A DNA stretch of 64,000 nt from Breznakibacter sp047600785 (lineage in GTDB: Bacteria; Bacteroidota; Bacteroidia; Bacteroidales; Marinilabiliaceae). The translations under genes and the position numbers were made by a program. The stretch spans positions 1,054,001 through 1,118,000 of the forward strand of contig JASGKH010000001.1 of NCBI GenBank assembly GCA_047600785.1, in the 5' to 3' direction. Positions within the stretch are counted from its first letter, which is position 1. Every line of letters starts with the position of its first letter. Shown here piece after piece: positions 19,246 to 28,290 of the stretch. The notes beneath the pieces are model-generated. The model searched no databases. It was not told the DNA's origin and was given only the letters and a program-made list of their open reading frames with translations.

Positions 19246-19869
19246 ATGGAATTGATTCAGAAATATTTTCCCAACCTTTCCTCCGTGCAACATGCCCAGT
19301 TCGACCAACTATGGACATTGTACAACGATTGGAACCAAAGGATAAACGTCATTTCGCGAAAGGACATTGGCGAATTATATCTAAAGCACGTATTGCATTC
19401 ATTGGGAATTGCCAAATTCGTGACATTCAGGCCTGGCAGTTTGGTGTTGGATGTAGGTACAGGCGGAGGTTTTCCAGGCATTCCGCTGGCTATTATGTTT
19501 CCCCAGGTACAGTTTCATCTGGTTGACAGCATTGCAAAAAAAATAATGGTGGTGAACGAAGTGTCCCATGCGTTGGGATTAACCAACGTGACCGCTTGGC
19601 AGACGCGTGCCGAGGCCATACAGAACGATTACGATTTTGTGGTGAGCCGTGCAGTGACGGCTTTCCCCGATTTTGTGAAATTATGCCGTCATTTGATATC
19701 GTTGAAAAGGCAGCAGAACCCTATTCCCAATGGCATTCTATACCTGAAAGGCGGTGATTTTGCCGAAGAGTTAAAGCCTTTTGGTAGAAGGGTTTATTCG
19801 GTTGGGTTGTCTGATTATTTCGATGAACCCTTTTTTGAAACCAAAAAATTGGTCCATTTACCATTGTAG
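19246..19869 (+). CDS. rsmG: 16S rRNA (guanine-527-N7)-methyltransferase
   Basis: Methylates G527 of 16S rRNA using SAM; 207 aa, normal length. The N-terminal helical part has NQRINVISRKDI and ELYLKHVLHSL. The SAM site is VLDVGTGGGFPGIPLA (about residues 67-82), followed by HLVDSIAKK and VVSRAVTAF. It stands alone on the plus strand, with the rpmH promoter starting 31 bases after its stop. Confidence 0.95.
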   Translation: MELIQKYFPNLSSVQHAQFDQLWTLYNDWNQRINVISRKDIGELYLKHVLHSLGIAKFVTFRPGSLVLDVGTGGGFPGIPLAIMFPQVQFHLVDSIAKKIMVVNEVSHALGLTNVTAWQTRAEAIQNDYDFVVSRAVTAFPDFVKLCRHLISLKRQQNPIPNGILYLKGGDFAEELKPFGRRVYSVGLSDYFDEPFFETKKLVHLPL

Positions 19870-19899
19870 CAGAGAGTTTTTTCGAAAAAGAAAAGTCAA

Positions 19900-19933
19900 T
19901 TGTTTGAACGTTATAAAAAAAACTATAATTTTG
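19900..19933 (+). promoter_or_regulatory. Promoter of rpmH
   Basis: TAATTTTG at 19926-19933 matches the TAnnTTTG -7 element, and TTGT at 19900 sits exactly 26 bases upstream as the -33 element. It precedes the L34 ATG at 19981. Confidence 0.65.
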
Positions 19934-19980
19934 CAGTCCAAATTGGAATAAGATATAATCGACGATAAAAATAAAGCACG

Positions 19981-20139
19981 ATGAAAAGGACATTTCAACC
20001 ATCAAACAGGAAGCGTAAAAACAAACACGGCTTTAGGGAAAGAATGAGTACCCCTAACGGTCGTAGGGTATTGGCTTCGCGCAGGGCCAAAGGCCGTCAA
20101 AAGCTTACTGTATCCGACGAGCCTAAACACAAAGCTTAA
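19981..20139 (+). CDS. rpmH: 50S ribosomal protein L34
   Basis: Small, very basic ribosomal protein of 52 aa. MKRTFQPSNRKRKNKHGFR and the internal RMSTPNGRRVLASRRAKGR are the L34 signature. Its start is fixed by the conserved MKRTFQPS. It has its own promoter and a terminator 20 bases after the stop. It is not next to dnaA or rnpA here. Confidence 0.97.
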   Translation: MKRTFQPSNRKRKNKHGFRERMSTPNGRRVLASRRAKGRQKLTVSDEPKHKA

Positions 20140-20159
20140 TCATTGATTTTAATGATATA

Positions 20160-20189
20160 AAAAAAGAATCCATAGGGGTTCTTTTTTTG
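20160..20189 (+). terminator. Intrinsic terminator after rpmH
   Basis: AGAATCC pairs with GGGTTCT around a short loop (one G-T pair), flanked by an A-run before and seven T after (ctttttttg). Confidence 0.75.
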
Positions 20190-20377
20190 TTTGTGGTTAT
20201 CCAGATAAGATTTTTGCCTGCGGGGCGGTTTGTCGGAGATCTGCTTTTTTTCTTGCTTAATTTGGTTTATTTTTGGCTGCCTGACTTGAATTAACACGCA
20301 AAACCTGCTTGGTGTTTTTTATGTTTTGCCGGAATCTCGATTGTGCCGATTTTGTGTGTGGTATTTTTTATTTATAA

Positions 20378-21187
20378 ATGAATCGCATGAAGGGTTTTTT
20401 TAAGTTCATTTTCAGTAAACTGTTTTTAAAACATGTTGGTCTGGCTGTGCTTATTGGCATTGTACTGTTGTTTGCGGTGTTTTTTTCATTGGGACTGTAC
20501 ACTGGTCATGGACGTTCGCGGGAGGTCCCGAATTTTCATGGACTGCTTGAATCGCAAATAGCCAACATGGTCGAAGATTTGGACCTGAAGTACCAGATCT
20601 TTGATTCTGTCCACATAAGCAATGTGACTCCCGGTGCGGTAGTGGAACAATCGCCCAAACCAGGTTCAAGGGTCAAGAAAAACAGGACCATCTTTTTGAC
20701 CATCAATGCGCTAAGCCCCGAAATGATCTTGACCCCGCGTGTGGTGGATTATTCGTTGCGAAACGCGGTCAATATTTTAGAATCTTATGGATTAAGGGTC
20801 GGAAAGTTGGTTTATGTCCCCTCTGAATACACCAATTTGGTGGTGGGGCAGATGTACAACGGAAAACCGATAGAACCCGGTACACAAATAGAAAAAGGAA
20901 CAGCCATCGATTTGATGATCGGCAAGGGGTTAGGAGAAGAAAGTACCAAGTTGCCCGATTTACTCGGGTTGACTCTTGAAGAGGCTCACGGCTATTTGAA
21001 TGGAGTTTCATTGAACATGGGTACTGTGGCTGCGGATGAGACAGTGGTCAGTGCTAGCGATTCGGCAGGGGCGGTCATATGGAAGCAATCCCCTTCGCCC
21101 GAAGAAGCTAAAACCATGCAATTGGGTGCCAGCATAGACGTATGGATCACTCGTGACTCGGTACGGATTGCAAACATGGGTATGTAA
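20378..21187 (+). CDS. PASTA-domain membrane protein
   Basis: Single-pass inner-membrane protein of 269 aa with one helix at about residues 17-42 and a periplasmic part made of three PASTA repeats. These start near REVPNFHGL (about 48), ILTPRVVDY (about 118) and TKLPDLLGL (about 192), each ending in a Q/G-P-G-x-x-v element such as VEQSPKPGSRV. PASTA domains usually bind peptidoglycan or beta-lactams. Unlike the Ser/Thr kinases of Firmicutes there is no kinase domain. It lies before rluD and ddl, an order I recall from other Bacteroidota. Confidence 0.88.
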   Translation: MNRMKGFFKFIFSKLFLKHVGLAVLIGIVLLFAVFFSLGLYTGHGRSREVPNFHGLLESQIANMVEDLDLKYQIFDSVHISNVTPGAVVEQSPKPGSRVKKNRTIFLTINALSPEMILTPRVVDYSLRNAVNILESYGLRVGKLVYVPSEYTNLVVGQMYNGKPIEPGTQIEKGTAIDLMIGKGLGEESTKLPDLLGLTLEEAHGYLNGVSLNMGTVAADETVVSASDSAGAVIWKQSPSPEEAKTMQLGASIDVWITRDSVRIANMGM

Positions 21188-21214
21188 CGGTTTAACCTCC
21201 CCTAATTACGTTCA

Positions 21215-22297
21215 ATGCTTATCGAAGAGAAAGACGATTATCTTGAGGAAGATATTGATGGCGGCGATGAAGGTGAAGAGAGTGGTGAAGCGCAAATGTA
21301 CGAGCATCACCGTTTTGTGGCCGACCAGGGGCAAGGATTGTTGAGGATCGATAAATTCCTTGTTAACCGCATCGAACATTCCTCACGGACCAAAATACAG
21401 GAAGCGGCCGACCAGGGCAATGTATTGGTCAATGGAGTCCCCATTAAATCGAATTACAAAGTAAAACCACGTGATGTGGTGACCATTGTCATGGCCCATC
21501 CGCGCCGTGAACTTGAAATTATTCCCGAGAGCATTCCCCTTGATATTGTGTACGAAGATGACCAACTGATGGTCATCAACAAACAACCGGGACTGGTGGT
21601 GCATCCCGGCCATGGCAACTATACCGGCACGTTGGTGAACGGTTTGGCATATTACCTGAAAGACTTGCCGTTGTTCCATTCTTCCGATCCGCGACCGGGA
21701 TTGGTGCACCGTATCGATAAAGATACATCGGGGCTTATCGTGGTTGCCAAGACCGAGAGTGCAAAAATGTCGTTGGCGCGGCAATTTTTCGAAAAGACCA
21801 CCATGCGGACTTATCAGGCCATTGTATGGGGGACGCCGTTGCCCGGGAATGGGACGGTGGTCGGGAACATTGGCCGTAGCCTGCGCGACCGTAAACAAAT
21901 GGCCGTTTTCCCCGAAGGAGATCAGGGCAAGCATGCCGTAACGCATTATTCCGTGTTGGAAGACCTTGGTTACGTGTCGCTGGTGGAATGCCGGCTCGAA
22001 ACGGGCCGCACGCACCAGATACGGGTGCATATGAAATACATTGGCCATCCGTTATTCAACGACGCACGTTACGGCGGTGATCAGATACTGAAGGGTACTA
22101 CGTTTAGCAAGTACAAACAATTCGTTCAGAATTGCTTTGATATATTGCCCCGTCAGGCGTTACACGCCAAAACATTGGGATTTAAACATCCGGGGACGGG
22201 CAATTTCATGAGCTTTACCAGCGAGCTACCGGACGACATAGTGGCAGCCGTTGAAAAATGGCGTAACTACATTTCGGGACGACAATTGGAGGATTAA
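21215..22297 (+). CDS. rluD: 23S rRNA pseudouridine synthase, RluD family
   Basis: Makes pseudouridines in 23S rRNA; 360 aa. An acidic N-terminal extension of about 40 residues (DDYLEEDIDGGDEGEE) precedes an S4 RNA-binding domain (RIDKFLVNRI to VNGVPIKSNYKV). The catalytic domain has the motif VHRIDKDTSGLIVVAK with the catalytic Asp, then ETGRTHQIRVH. The family also includes RluC-like members, but S4 plus this motif set fits RluD. It lies 27 bases after the PASTA gene, in an apparent operon. Confidence 0.92.
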   Translation: MLIEEKDDYLEEDIDGGDEGEESGEAQMYEHHRFVADQGQGLLRIDKFLVNRIEHSSRTKIQEAADQGNVLVNGVPIKSNYKVKPRDVVTIVMAHPRRELEIIPESIPLDIVYEDDQLMVINKQPGLVVHPGHGNYTGTLVNGLAYYLKDLPLFHSSDPRPGLVHRIDKDTSGLIVVAKTESAKMSLARQFFEKTTMRTYQAIVWGTPLPGNGTVVGNIGRSLRDRKQMAVFPEGDQGKHAVTHYSVLEDLGYVSLVECRLETGRTHQIRVHMKYIGHPLFNDARYGGDQILKGTTFSKYKQFVQNCFDILPRQALHAKTLGFKHPGTGNFMSFTSELPDDIVAAVEKWRNYISGRQLED

Positions 22298-22368
22298 CCG
22301 ATAAATATTGGCATTCCCAATATGATGCGGTATTTAATGTAGAATAGTGGGATGCGGAAGGAAGGGGA

Positions 22369-22515
22369 ATGTGCCCGGGCGCCCCAAAACCATTGACCGT
22401 TGCTTTGGTGGAGGCTTATCGTTTTACCTGCTACTTTTTCGTGGAAAGTGTAAAAGTGGAGGATGCTCAAAGTTATCTGATGCAATTGGAGGATAAGATA
22501 CGAACGAAAATATAA
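22369..22515 (+). CDS. Small hypothetical protein, 48 aa
   Basis: Short open frame between rluD and ddl. ATG 22369 is preceded by the purine-rich GAAGGGGA, and TAA is at 22513-22515, five bases before the ddl ATG. The translation has protein-like composition (PLTVALVEAYRF, then FFVESVKVEDAQSYL) with an amphipathic acidic tail. I do not recognise it. The spacing suits translational coupling to ddl, but a chance frame cannot be excluded. Confidence 0.4.
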   Translation: MCPGAPKPLTVALVEAYRFTCYFFVESVKVEDAQSYLMQLEDKIRTKI

Positions 22516-22520
22516 AGTAT

Positions 22521-23508
22521 ATGAAAAAGAATATAGCTATTGTGTATGGTGGATACAGTTCGGAAGAAGTTCGTGTCGCGTAAAAGCGTAGAAGGCCTTT
22601 TGACGTTTATCGATACGCAGTTGTACGATTTATATCCGGTATTGATCAACAAAACGGAATGGGCCGTGGTGCTTGGGGAGAAAAAATATGCCCTTGATAA
22701 AAACGATTTTTCGGCGGTGGTGGACGGAACATCCGTGACGTTCGATTGTGCATATGTCACGATTCATGGTACACCGGGCGAAAACGGGCTATTGCAAGGG
22801 TACTTCCATATGCTCGGCATCCCGCATACCACGTGCGATGTGTTAACGTCAGCTATGACCTTTAATAAATTTACCTGTAACACCTATTTAAAAGGGTTTG
22901 GTATTTTGGTTGCCGATTCGGTAATGTTGCGCAAAGGCAATAGCTACAATAAATTCGAAATAATAGAAAAAACAGGATTGCCTTGCTTCGTGAAGCCCAA
23001 TGCCGGCGGTTCGAGCTTTGGCGTGACCAAAGTGGTACAAGCATCGGAATTGGATGCAGCCATTGAAAAAGCTTTTACCGAAGGCGACGAGGTTATTGTC
23101 GAGAAATTCGTAAAAGGTACCGAGATTACGTGCGGTTTGTTCAAATACAAAGGTGAATTTACCGTATTGCCCATTACGGAAGTCGTGAGCAAAAACGAAT
23201 TTTTCGACTTTGAGGCCAAATACACTGCGCACATGGCCGATGAGATTACCCCTGCCCGTATTCCCGAAGAGACTGCCGGGCGTGTCCGCAAAATAGTGAT
23301 GGCCATTTACGATATTTTGGGATGCAAGGGTATTGTACGTATCGACTTTATTTTGAGCGATAACCGTATTTTTCTGCTTGAAGTGAACACCACGCCGGGC
23401 ATGACTGCCACCAGCTTCATCCCGCAGCAAATACGTGCTGCCGGTTTTGATATCAAAGAGGTGTTTACCAAAGTAATCGAAGAAGCCTGTGCAACAACAC
23501 ACGTGTGA
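22521..23508 (+). CDS. ddl: D-alanine--D-alanine ligase, frame broken near the N-terminus
   Basis: Joins two D-alanines with ATP for peptidoglycan. ATG 22521 gives MKKNIAIVYGGYSSEE, the family's N-terminus, but the frame then hits TAA at 22581. The next frame continues as VSRKSVEGLL and holds the rest: the ATP-grasp domain with CFVKPNAGGSSFGV, EKFVKGTEITCG, and the C-terminal metal and substrate motif RIDFILSDN and LLEVNTTPGMT. Deleting one C at 22572 joins the parts into a normal 328-aa enzyme. Ddl is essential in most bacteria, so either the extra base is an error or another ligase exists elsewhere. A terminator follows 22 bases after the stop. Confidence 0.9.
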
Positions 23509-23529
23509 TGGGACTCGAATGTAATTTTG

Positions 23530-23557
23530 AAGGAGTGGTGCGGGCCGCTCCTTTTTT
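23530..23557 (+). terminator. Intrinsic terminator after ddl
   Basis: GGAGTGG pairs with CCGCTCC (one T-G pair) around TGCGGG, followed by six T. Confidence 0.75.
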
Positions 23558-24071
23558 GTTTGCCAATGTTGTTTGTACTGTGTCGTGGTTACATTCTGCG
23601 GAGCATATGTTCCAGTGACAAAAAAGGAGTGATGGCACTTGTGGACACCCATATAAGGCACATAAGGTTGCCTGTATGATGTTTTGCCCGCAGGTCCACG
23701 TACGGTATCAATCCGGCAACTATGTTCCCGGCGGGTTCTCAAATGCCCATGCCATTTGTCTGCACCTTCTTAACCTTTGGGGAATGTGACTTCTCAGAAG
23801 ACTTTGGTCCGGGCTAATTGAATGATTACCGGAACTATGCGCCCCAGACCAGTGGTGGCTCTGGAATTAAAAGGGACAACAGGCGCTGGGCGACTTTTTA
23901 TGGATCCCATAAGAGTAAATATGCCGATCCGTTGCATGTTTGTGATTGACAATGTATTTGTTAACTTTAACAGGCGGTCGATACCGGTCTTTGTTGTTGC
24001 GCTGATTGCCTTTCCCAAACGAAACACTGTTGCTTTTGCAGTAACCAAGACCTTTTGCCTTTTGTTAAACC
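23558..24071. other. Gene-free stretch before the sensor kinase
   Basis: About 510 bases with only overlapping, poorly protein-like open frames on both strands (up to 99 codons). I see no recognisable gene, RNA or repeat. It presumably includes the promoter of the following kinase, but I could not place a convincing -7/-33 pair. Confidence 0.5.
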
Positions 24072-24086
24072 GTGAACGAATTAGAC

Positions 24087-27000
24087 ATGGCAAAAATGAA
24101 TATGGATGACTGGATGCGGAAATTAAGTCCCCGGATATTGATGGCCGTTATGTTGATCAGCCTGATATTGATCGGTTTTTTTTATGTCCGGATCGAAAAG
24201 CGAAAGCGTATCGATGAAAAACAGCGTGAATTGACTGCAGTTACCGCCCATAAAATCACCCGGATAGAATCATGGATGAAAGAACGGATGGCCGATGCCA
24301 GCCATTTTTCCGTCAGTCCGTTGTATGCCGATGCGTTGTTTAACTGGCTTCAAACCGGCGATACGTTAATAGGGCGGCAATTGGAGCAGCGCAACCAGTT
24401 GATAATCAATCTTCGTGGGTTTAAGGATGTAATGATGGTGGTCGATGAAAACCCTGTTATGTTTACCGCAGATAAGCCCCATGCCCCGCTCAACGATAAG
24501 CTGAAAAGATTGACAAGGACTACCTTGTCGCAGAAAGGCATTTACTTTACCAGTTTTTTGTCAGGTCGTTCAACCACCGAACCCTATATTGCCATCAGTG
24601 CCCCAATCTGCAAAGGCAACCAGGGACCCTTTGCTGTGTTGATATTCCTTATAGACCCCAATGTCAACTTATTTCCCATTATAAGTGGGCCGTCAGGGTT
24701 ATCCGCCAACGGGATAACAGCATGGCTTGTTGAGCGCATGGATGGGGCTGCTTATAAAGAGGGCAGTGGTGGTGGACAATCGATATATTTTTCTGGAAAT
24801 GGAGGTTTGGAAACTTCGATTGACGATTCTTCCAAAATTCCCCTTGAGGATGTCTACCAATCCGATATGGGGCCAAATGGTGAGCCATTGACTGCAGGGA
24901 TGCTAGGGCGCAAGGATCATACACTTGACATTGGTTCCCAAAAAATGTTGTTTTCTGCCATTCCCATCGACGGAACGCCATGGATGCTTATGTCGATGGA
25001 GGAAAAGCGATCGGTGGTCAATCCTGTATATTGGATGGCTTTTCTAATGGGTACAATGGTTGTGGGCGTTTTATTTACGTTGGGTTTGGGGCTTTCTCTT
25101 GTGGAAAAGCACAAAACCCAGTCACGTTTGGAGAATCTGTTGGAAAACGAGAAACAAGCGTTGCAACGTGCAATAACCGCTGAAGCAAGGATCCGTAACA
25201 TGGTAGACAATAGCTTTGATGCAGTTCTGTTTTTTGACGACAACGGTTCCATTGCATATGCCAGCGACAAAGTAAAAGCCTATTTGGGACTGGACGGGGG
25301 AGATGGTTTTTCGTGTAATGTATGGGATTTATTTGGGAAAGAGGATAGTGACCATTTCCGGAGAATATTGAAGGATGAGGCCAGGTGTCCTAAAAAGGAT
25401 ACTTACCCGGTCCGGATGCGGATTGCCAGCAACCAATGGCATTGGGTCGAGGCTTCCTTCCACACGATGGATGAATCGTCGCTACAAGGTCAATGGGTAC
25501 TCAACATCATGGATGTACACGAGCGAAAAAGCATTCAGGAGAAGCTTGATGATTTGCGCTTGTTCCAGACCTACATTGTCGATAATGCGGGTTATGCCAT
25601 TATAGCCACCGATCAAAAGGGGGTTATTACATTGTTCAATCATGCGGCCGAGAAAATGTTTGGTTACGCCAGTGACGAAGTGATCGGGAAACAAACCCCT
25701 ACTGCCATCCATTTGCCATCTGAAATTGCGGAACGCGCCCATGCATTGACCCAGAAACTTGGGTACGAAGTAAAGCCCGATTTCGAAGTATTTGTTGTCG
25801 AGCTCCAACATTACCCTTCCGATGAAAGGGAGTGGACCTTTGTGCGCAAAGATGGTTCGCAGATGGCCGGTACGTTGAAGGTGACGTGGCTGAAAGATAG
25901 CCAGGACAATGTAACCGGTTATATTGGAGTGGTGGTTGACCTTACCCAGTACAAAGCCCAGGAAGAACGTATGAGAGAACAAGATGTTCTGTTGCGCGAC
26001 TACCATAAAATGGCAAAGCTTGGGGCCTATCGGTTGAATACCCAAACAGGCCAATGGGTGTGTACCGATGTATTGGATGAGATTTTTGGTTTGTCGCACA
26101 ATGCGGTGAAGAACATTGATTCGTGGGTTGATCTGCTATTTGAAGACGACCGGACGATGATGCTCGATTATTTTAATAATGATGTACTGACCGGGTACCG
26201 TACTTTCGATAAGCGGTATCGCATCTGCCGGAAGAGCGATTCCCTCGTCCGGTGGGTGCATGGCAGGGGTGAGCTTGAATTTGGGCCCGGCGGTGACCTT
26301 TGTTACATGATCGGGACTATCCGTGACATAACCGATCAGGTGGCCATTGAACAATCCATTAAGCTTTCCGAACAACGTTACAAACAGTTGTTTGCAAACA
26401 TGTCGGGCGGATTTGCACTTCACGAATGTGTGACCGATGAAGCGGGCGATGTGGTCGAGTTTCGTTTTCTGGATGCCAATCCCACATTTGAGACAATGGT
26501 AAAAGTACCCAAACGTAATGTGTTTGGGAAAAAAGTTTCGGAAGTGATGCGTGATGCGGAATTTTGGGTCGAAAAATTCAAAGCCGTGGTACGTTCGGGA
26601 CGTAGCGATAAGTTCGTCAAATATTTGTCATCGCTCCGGATTTATGTCGAAGCCATCATCTACCAGCCCATTCCGAATCAAGTGGCTACTATTCTTTACG
26701 ATGTCACAGAACGCATAATTACCGATGGGAAGCTCCGTGAGTCGGAACAGAAATTCTCGATCTTTTATAACCTGAATCCCGATGGCGCCGGCATTACCAG
26801 ATTCTCCGACGGGATATTGCTCGATGTAAATCCTGCATTTACGCAATTGTTGGAGTATACGCCGGAAGAATGTCTTGGGAAATCCACGCAGGAACTTGGG
26901 TTATGGTACGCTCCCGATGACAGGATTTTGATGGCTAAGGTATTGGGGGATTTGGGAATGGTCGATAATTATGAATTTAGGGCCAGGGCAAAAAGCGGCA

Positions 27001-27848
27001 AAGTGGTGGATACGCTGTTCTCCAGCAAACGGATCACTTATAGGGGCGAGGACTGCATGTTATTCATTGTGCGCGACATCACCGAACGAAAAAAACATGA
27101 GAACCAGATAAGAATCCTCAATGAGCAACTCGAACGAAAAGTAGAGGAACGCACCTTGCAGCTGGCCCAAGCCAACAAAGATCTTGAGGCATTTTCGTAC
27201 AGCGTATCTCACGATTTGCGTGCCCCCCTTCGACATGTGGATGGATTTATGCGGCTTATGTATGCCCAAATACAAAATCCTTCCGATGCCGTTAAAGCAT
27301 ACTACGAAAAAATCAATTCGGCATCACATCGCATGTCGGCCATGATTGATGATTTATTACAATTCTCGCGCCTTGGCCGCAAAGAGATCACCTATTTGAA
27401 AGTCGATATGCAACAAGTAGTCGATGAGATTATCGAGCAAATATCCCCAGATGTGGCCAACCGCCGCATTGAATGGATCGTTGGCCAGTTGCCGATGGTG
27501 GAAGGCGATAAAAGCCTGTTACGTATAGCTTTCGAAAACCTTATCGATAATGCTGTCAAATACACATCAAAGCGGTCCGGTGCAACGATCGAGATTGGAT
27601 CGGTGCCAATTGATAATGCACATGTCGATATCTATATAAAAGATAATGGTGTCGGGTTCAACATGGCATATGTCGATAAGTTGTTTGGTGTATTCCAACG
27701 CTTGCACTCTTCCGACGAATTTGAGGGGTCAGGGATCGGGTTGGCCAACGTTAAGCGCATCATCCAGCGCCATGGGGGCAATATAAAAGTTGATGCGGCA
27801 GTTGACCAGGGAGCCACATTTTTTGTTACCTTAAAAGCCTTAATCTAA
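24087..27848 (+). CDS. Membrane-bound multi-PAS sensor histidine kinase
   Basis: Sensor kinase of 1253 aa from ATG 24087; a GTG at 24072 and an ATG at 24096 are alternatives. Helix 1 is at about residues 12-30 (LMAVMLISLILIGFFYV), then a periplasmic sensor of about 280 residues, then helix 2 at about 313-340. In the cytoplasm, five PAS-like modules start near residues 361, 488, 628, 758 and 881. HisKA follows with the phosphoacceptor in FSYSVSHDLRAPLRH (His about 1041), the group seen in phytochrome-type kinases. HATPase_c follows with ENLIDNAVKYTS, DNGVGF and GSGIGLANVKRI. There is no receiver domain on this protein; two receivers are encoded just downstream. The signal is unknown. Confidence 0.92.
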   Translation: MAKMNMDDWMRKLSPRILMAVMLISLILIGFFYVRIEKRKRIDEKQRELTAVTAHKITRIESWMKERMADASHFSVSPLYADALFNWLQTGDTLIGRQLEQRNQLIINLRGFKDVMMVVDENPVMFTADKPHAPLNDKLKRLTRTTLSQKGIYFTSFLSGRSTTEPYIAISAPICKGNQGPFAVLIFLIDPNVNLFPIISGPSGLSANGITAWLVERMDGAAYKEGSGGGQSIYFSGNGGLETSIDDSSKIPLEDVYQSDMGPNGEPLTAGMLGRKDHTLDIGSQKMLFSAIPIDGTPWMLMSMEEKRSVVNPVYWMAFLMGTMVVGVLFTLGLGLSLVEKHKTQSRLENLLENEKQALQRAITAEARIRNMVDNSFDAVLFFDDNGSIAYASDKVKAYLGLDGGDGFSCNVWDLFGKEDSDHFRRILKDEARCPKKDTYPVRMRIASNQWHWVEASFHTMDESSLQGQWVLNIMDVHERKSIQEKLDDLRLFQTYIVDNAGYAIIATDQKGVITLFNHAAEKMFGYASDEVIGKQTPTAIHLPSEIAERAHALTQKLGYEVKPDFEVFVVELQHYPSDEREWTFVRKDGSQMAGTLKVTWLKDSQDNVTGYIGVVVDLTQYKAQEERMREQDVLLRDYHKMAKLGAYRLNTQTGQWVCTDVLDEIFGLSHNAVKNIDSWVDLLFEDDRTMMLDYFNNDVLTGYRTFDKRYRICRKSDSLVRWVHGRGELEFGPGGDLCYMIGTIRDITDQVAIEQSIKLSEQRYKQLFANMSGGFALHECVTDEAGDVVEFRFLDANPTFETMVKVPKRNVFGKKVSEVMRDAEFWVEKFKAVVRSGRSDKFVKYLSSLRIYVEAIIYQPIPNQVATILYDVTERIITDGKLRESEQKFSIFYNLNPDGAGITRFSDGILLDVNPAFTQLLEYTPEECLGKSTQELGLWYAPDDRILMAKVLGDLGMVDNYEFRARAKSGKVVDTLFSSKRITYRGEDCMLFIVRDITERKKHENQIRILNEQLERKVEERTLQLAQANKDLEAFSYSVSHDLRAPLRHVDGFMRLMYAQIQNPSDAVKAYYEKINSASHRMSAMIDDLLQFSRLGRKEITYLKVDMQQVVDEIIEQISPDVANRRIEWIVGQLPMVEGDKSLLRIAFENLIDNAVKYTSKRSGATIEIGSVPIDNAHVDIYIKDNGVGFNMAYVDKLFGVFQRLHSSDEFEGSGIGLANVKRIIQRHGGNIKVDAAVDQGATFFVTLKALI

Positions 27849-27852
27849 CTCT

Positions 27853-28290
27853 ATGGCTAAACTTCCAAGAATACTCTATGCCGAGGACAATTCAAACGAC
27901 GTGGAACTCACGTTGGCCGGATTTGCCGAAATTAACCTGGTCAACCACATCGATGTGGTACATGATGGCGAAGAAGTGTTGGATTATCTGTTTTACCGGG
28001 GAAAATATTCCGATCGGCAAAGCGGGATGCCGGCCTTTTTGCTACTCGATTTAAAAATGCCCAAACTGGATGGCATTGAAGTGCTCCGAACGCTACGCCA
28101 AAGTGAGGAGTATGCTTCCCTGCCGGTGGTAATGCTCACTTCGTCACAGCTCGAGAACGATGTGTGCGAAAGTTACAAGATTGGGGTCAACGGATATGTG
28201 GTGAAACCCATCGATTTTGCCGATTTCATGAAAGCCATAAAAGGCATTGGTTATTATTGGGCCATTTTGAATACACCCCCTTTCCAATGA
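27853..28290 (+). CDS. Single-domain response regulator, Rcp1-like
   Basis: Stand-alone receiver of 145 aa with no output domain. The acidic pocket is YAEDNSNDVE near residue 10, the phosphoacceptor is in LLLDLKMPKLDG (about residue 60), and the conserved Thr/Lys are in VVMLTSS and GYVVKPIDF. The insert DYLFYRGKYSDR after the second helix is typical of Rcp1-type receivers that partner phytochrome-class kinases. It starts 4 bases after the upstream kinase stop and overlaps the next gene by 4 bases (ATGA), so it is tightly coupled to both. Confidence 0.92.
   Translation: MAKLPRILYAEDNSNDVELTLAGFAEINLVNHIDVVHDGEEVLDYLFYRGKYSDRQSGMPAFLLLDLKMPKLDGIEVLRTLRQSEEYASLPVVMLTSSQLENDVCESYKIGVNGYVVKPIDFADFMKAIKGIGYYWAILNTPPFQ

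Noticed and set aside
23794..24109. Overlapping frames of 95 and 99 codons on opposite strands
   Set aside because: No recognisable domains, no start site features, and they overlap each other and the kinase start.
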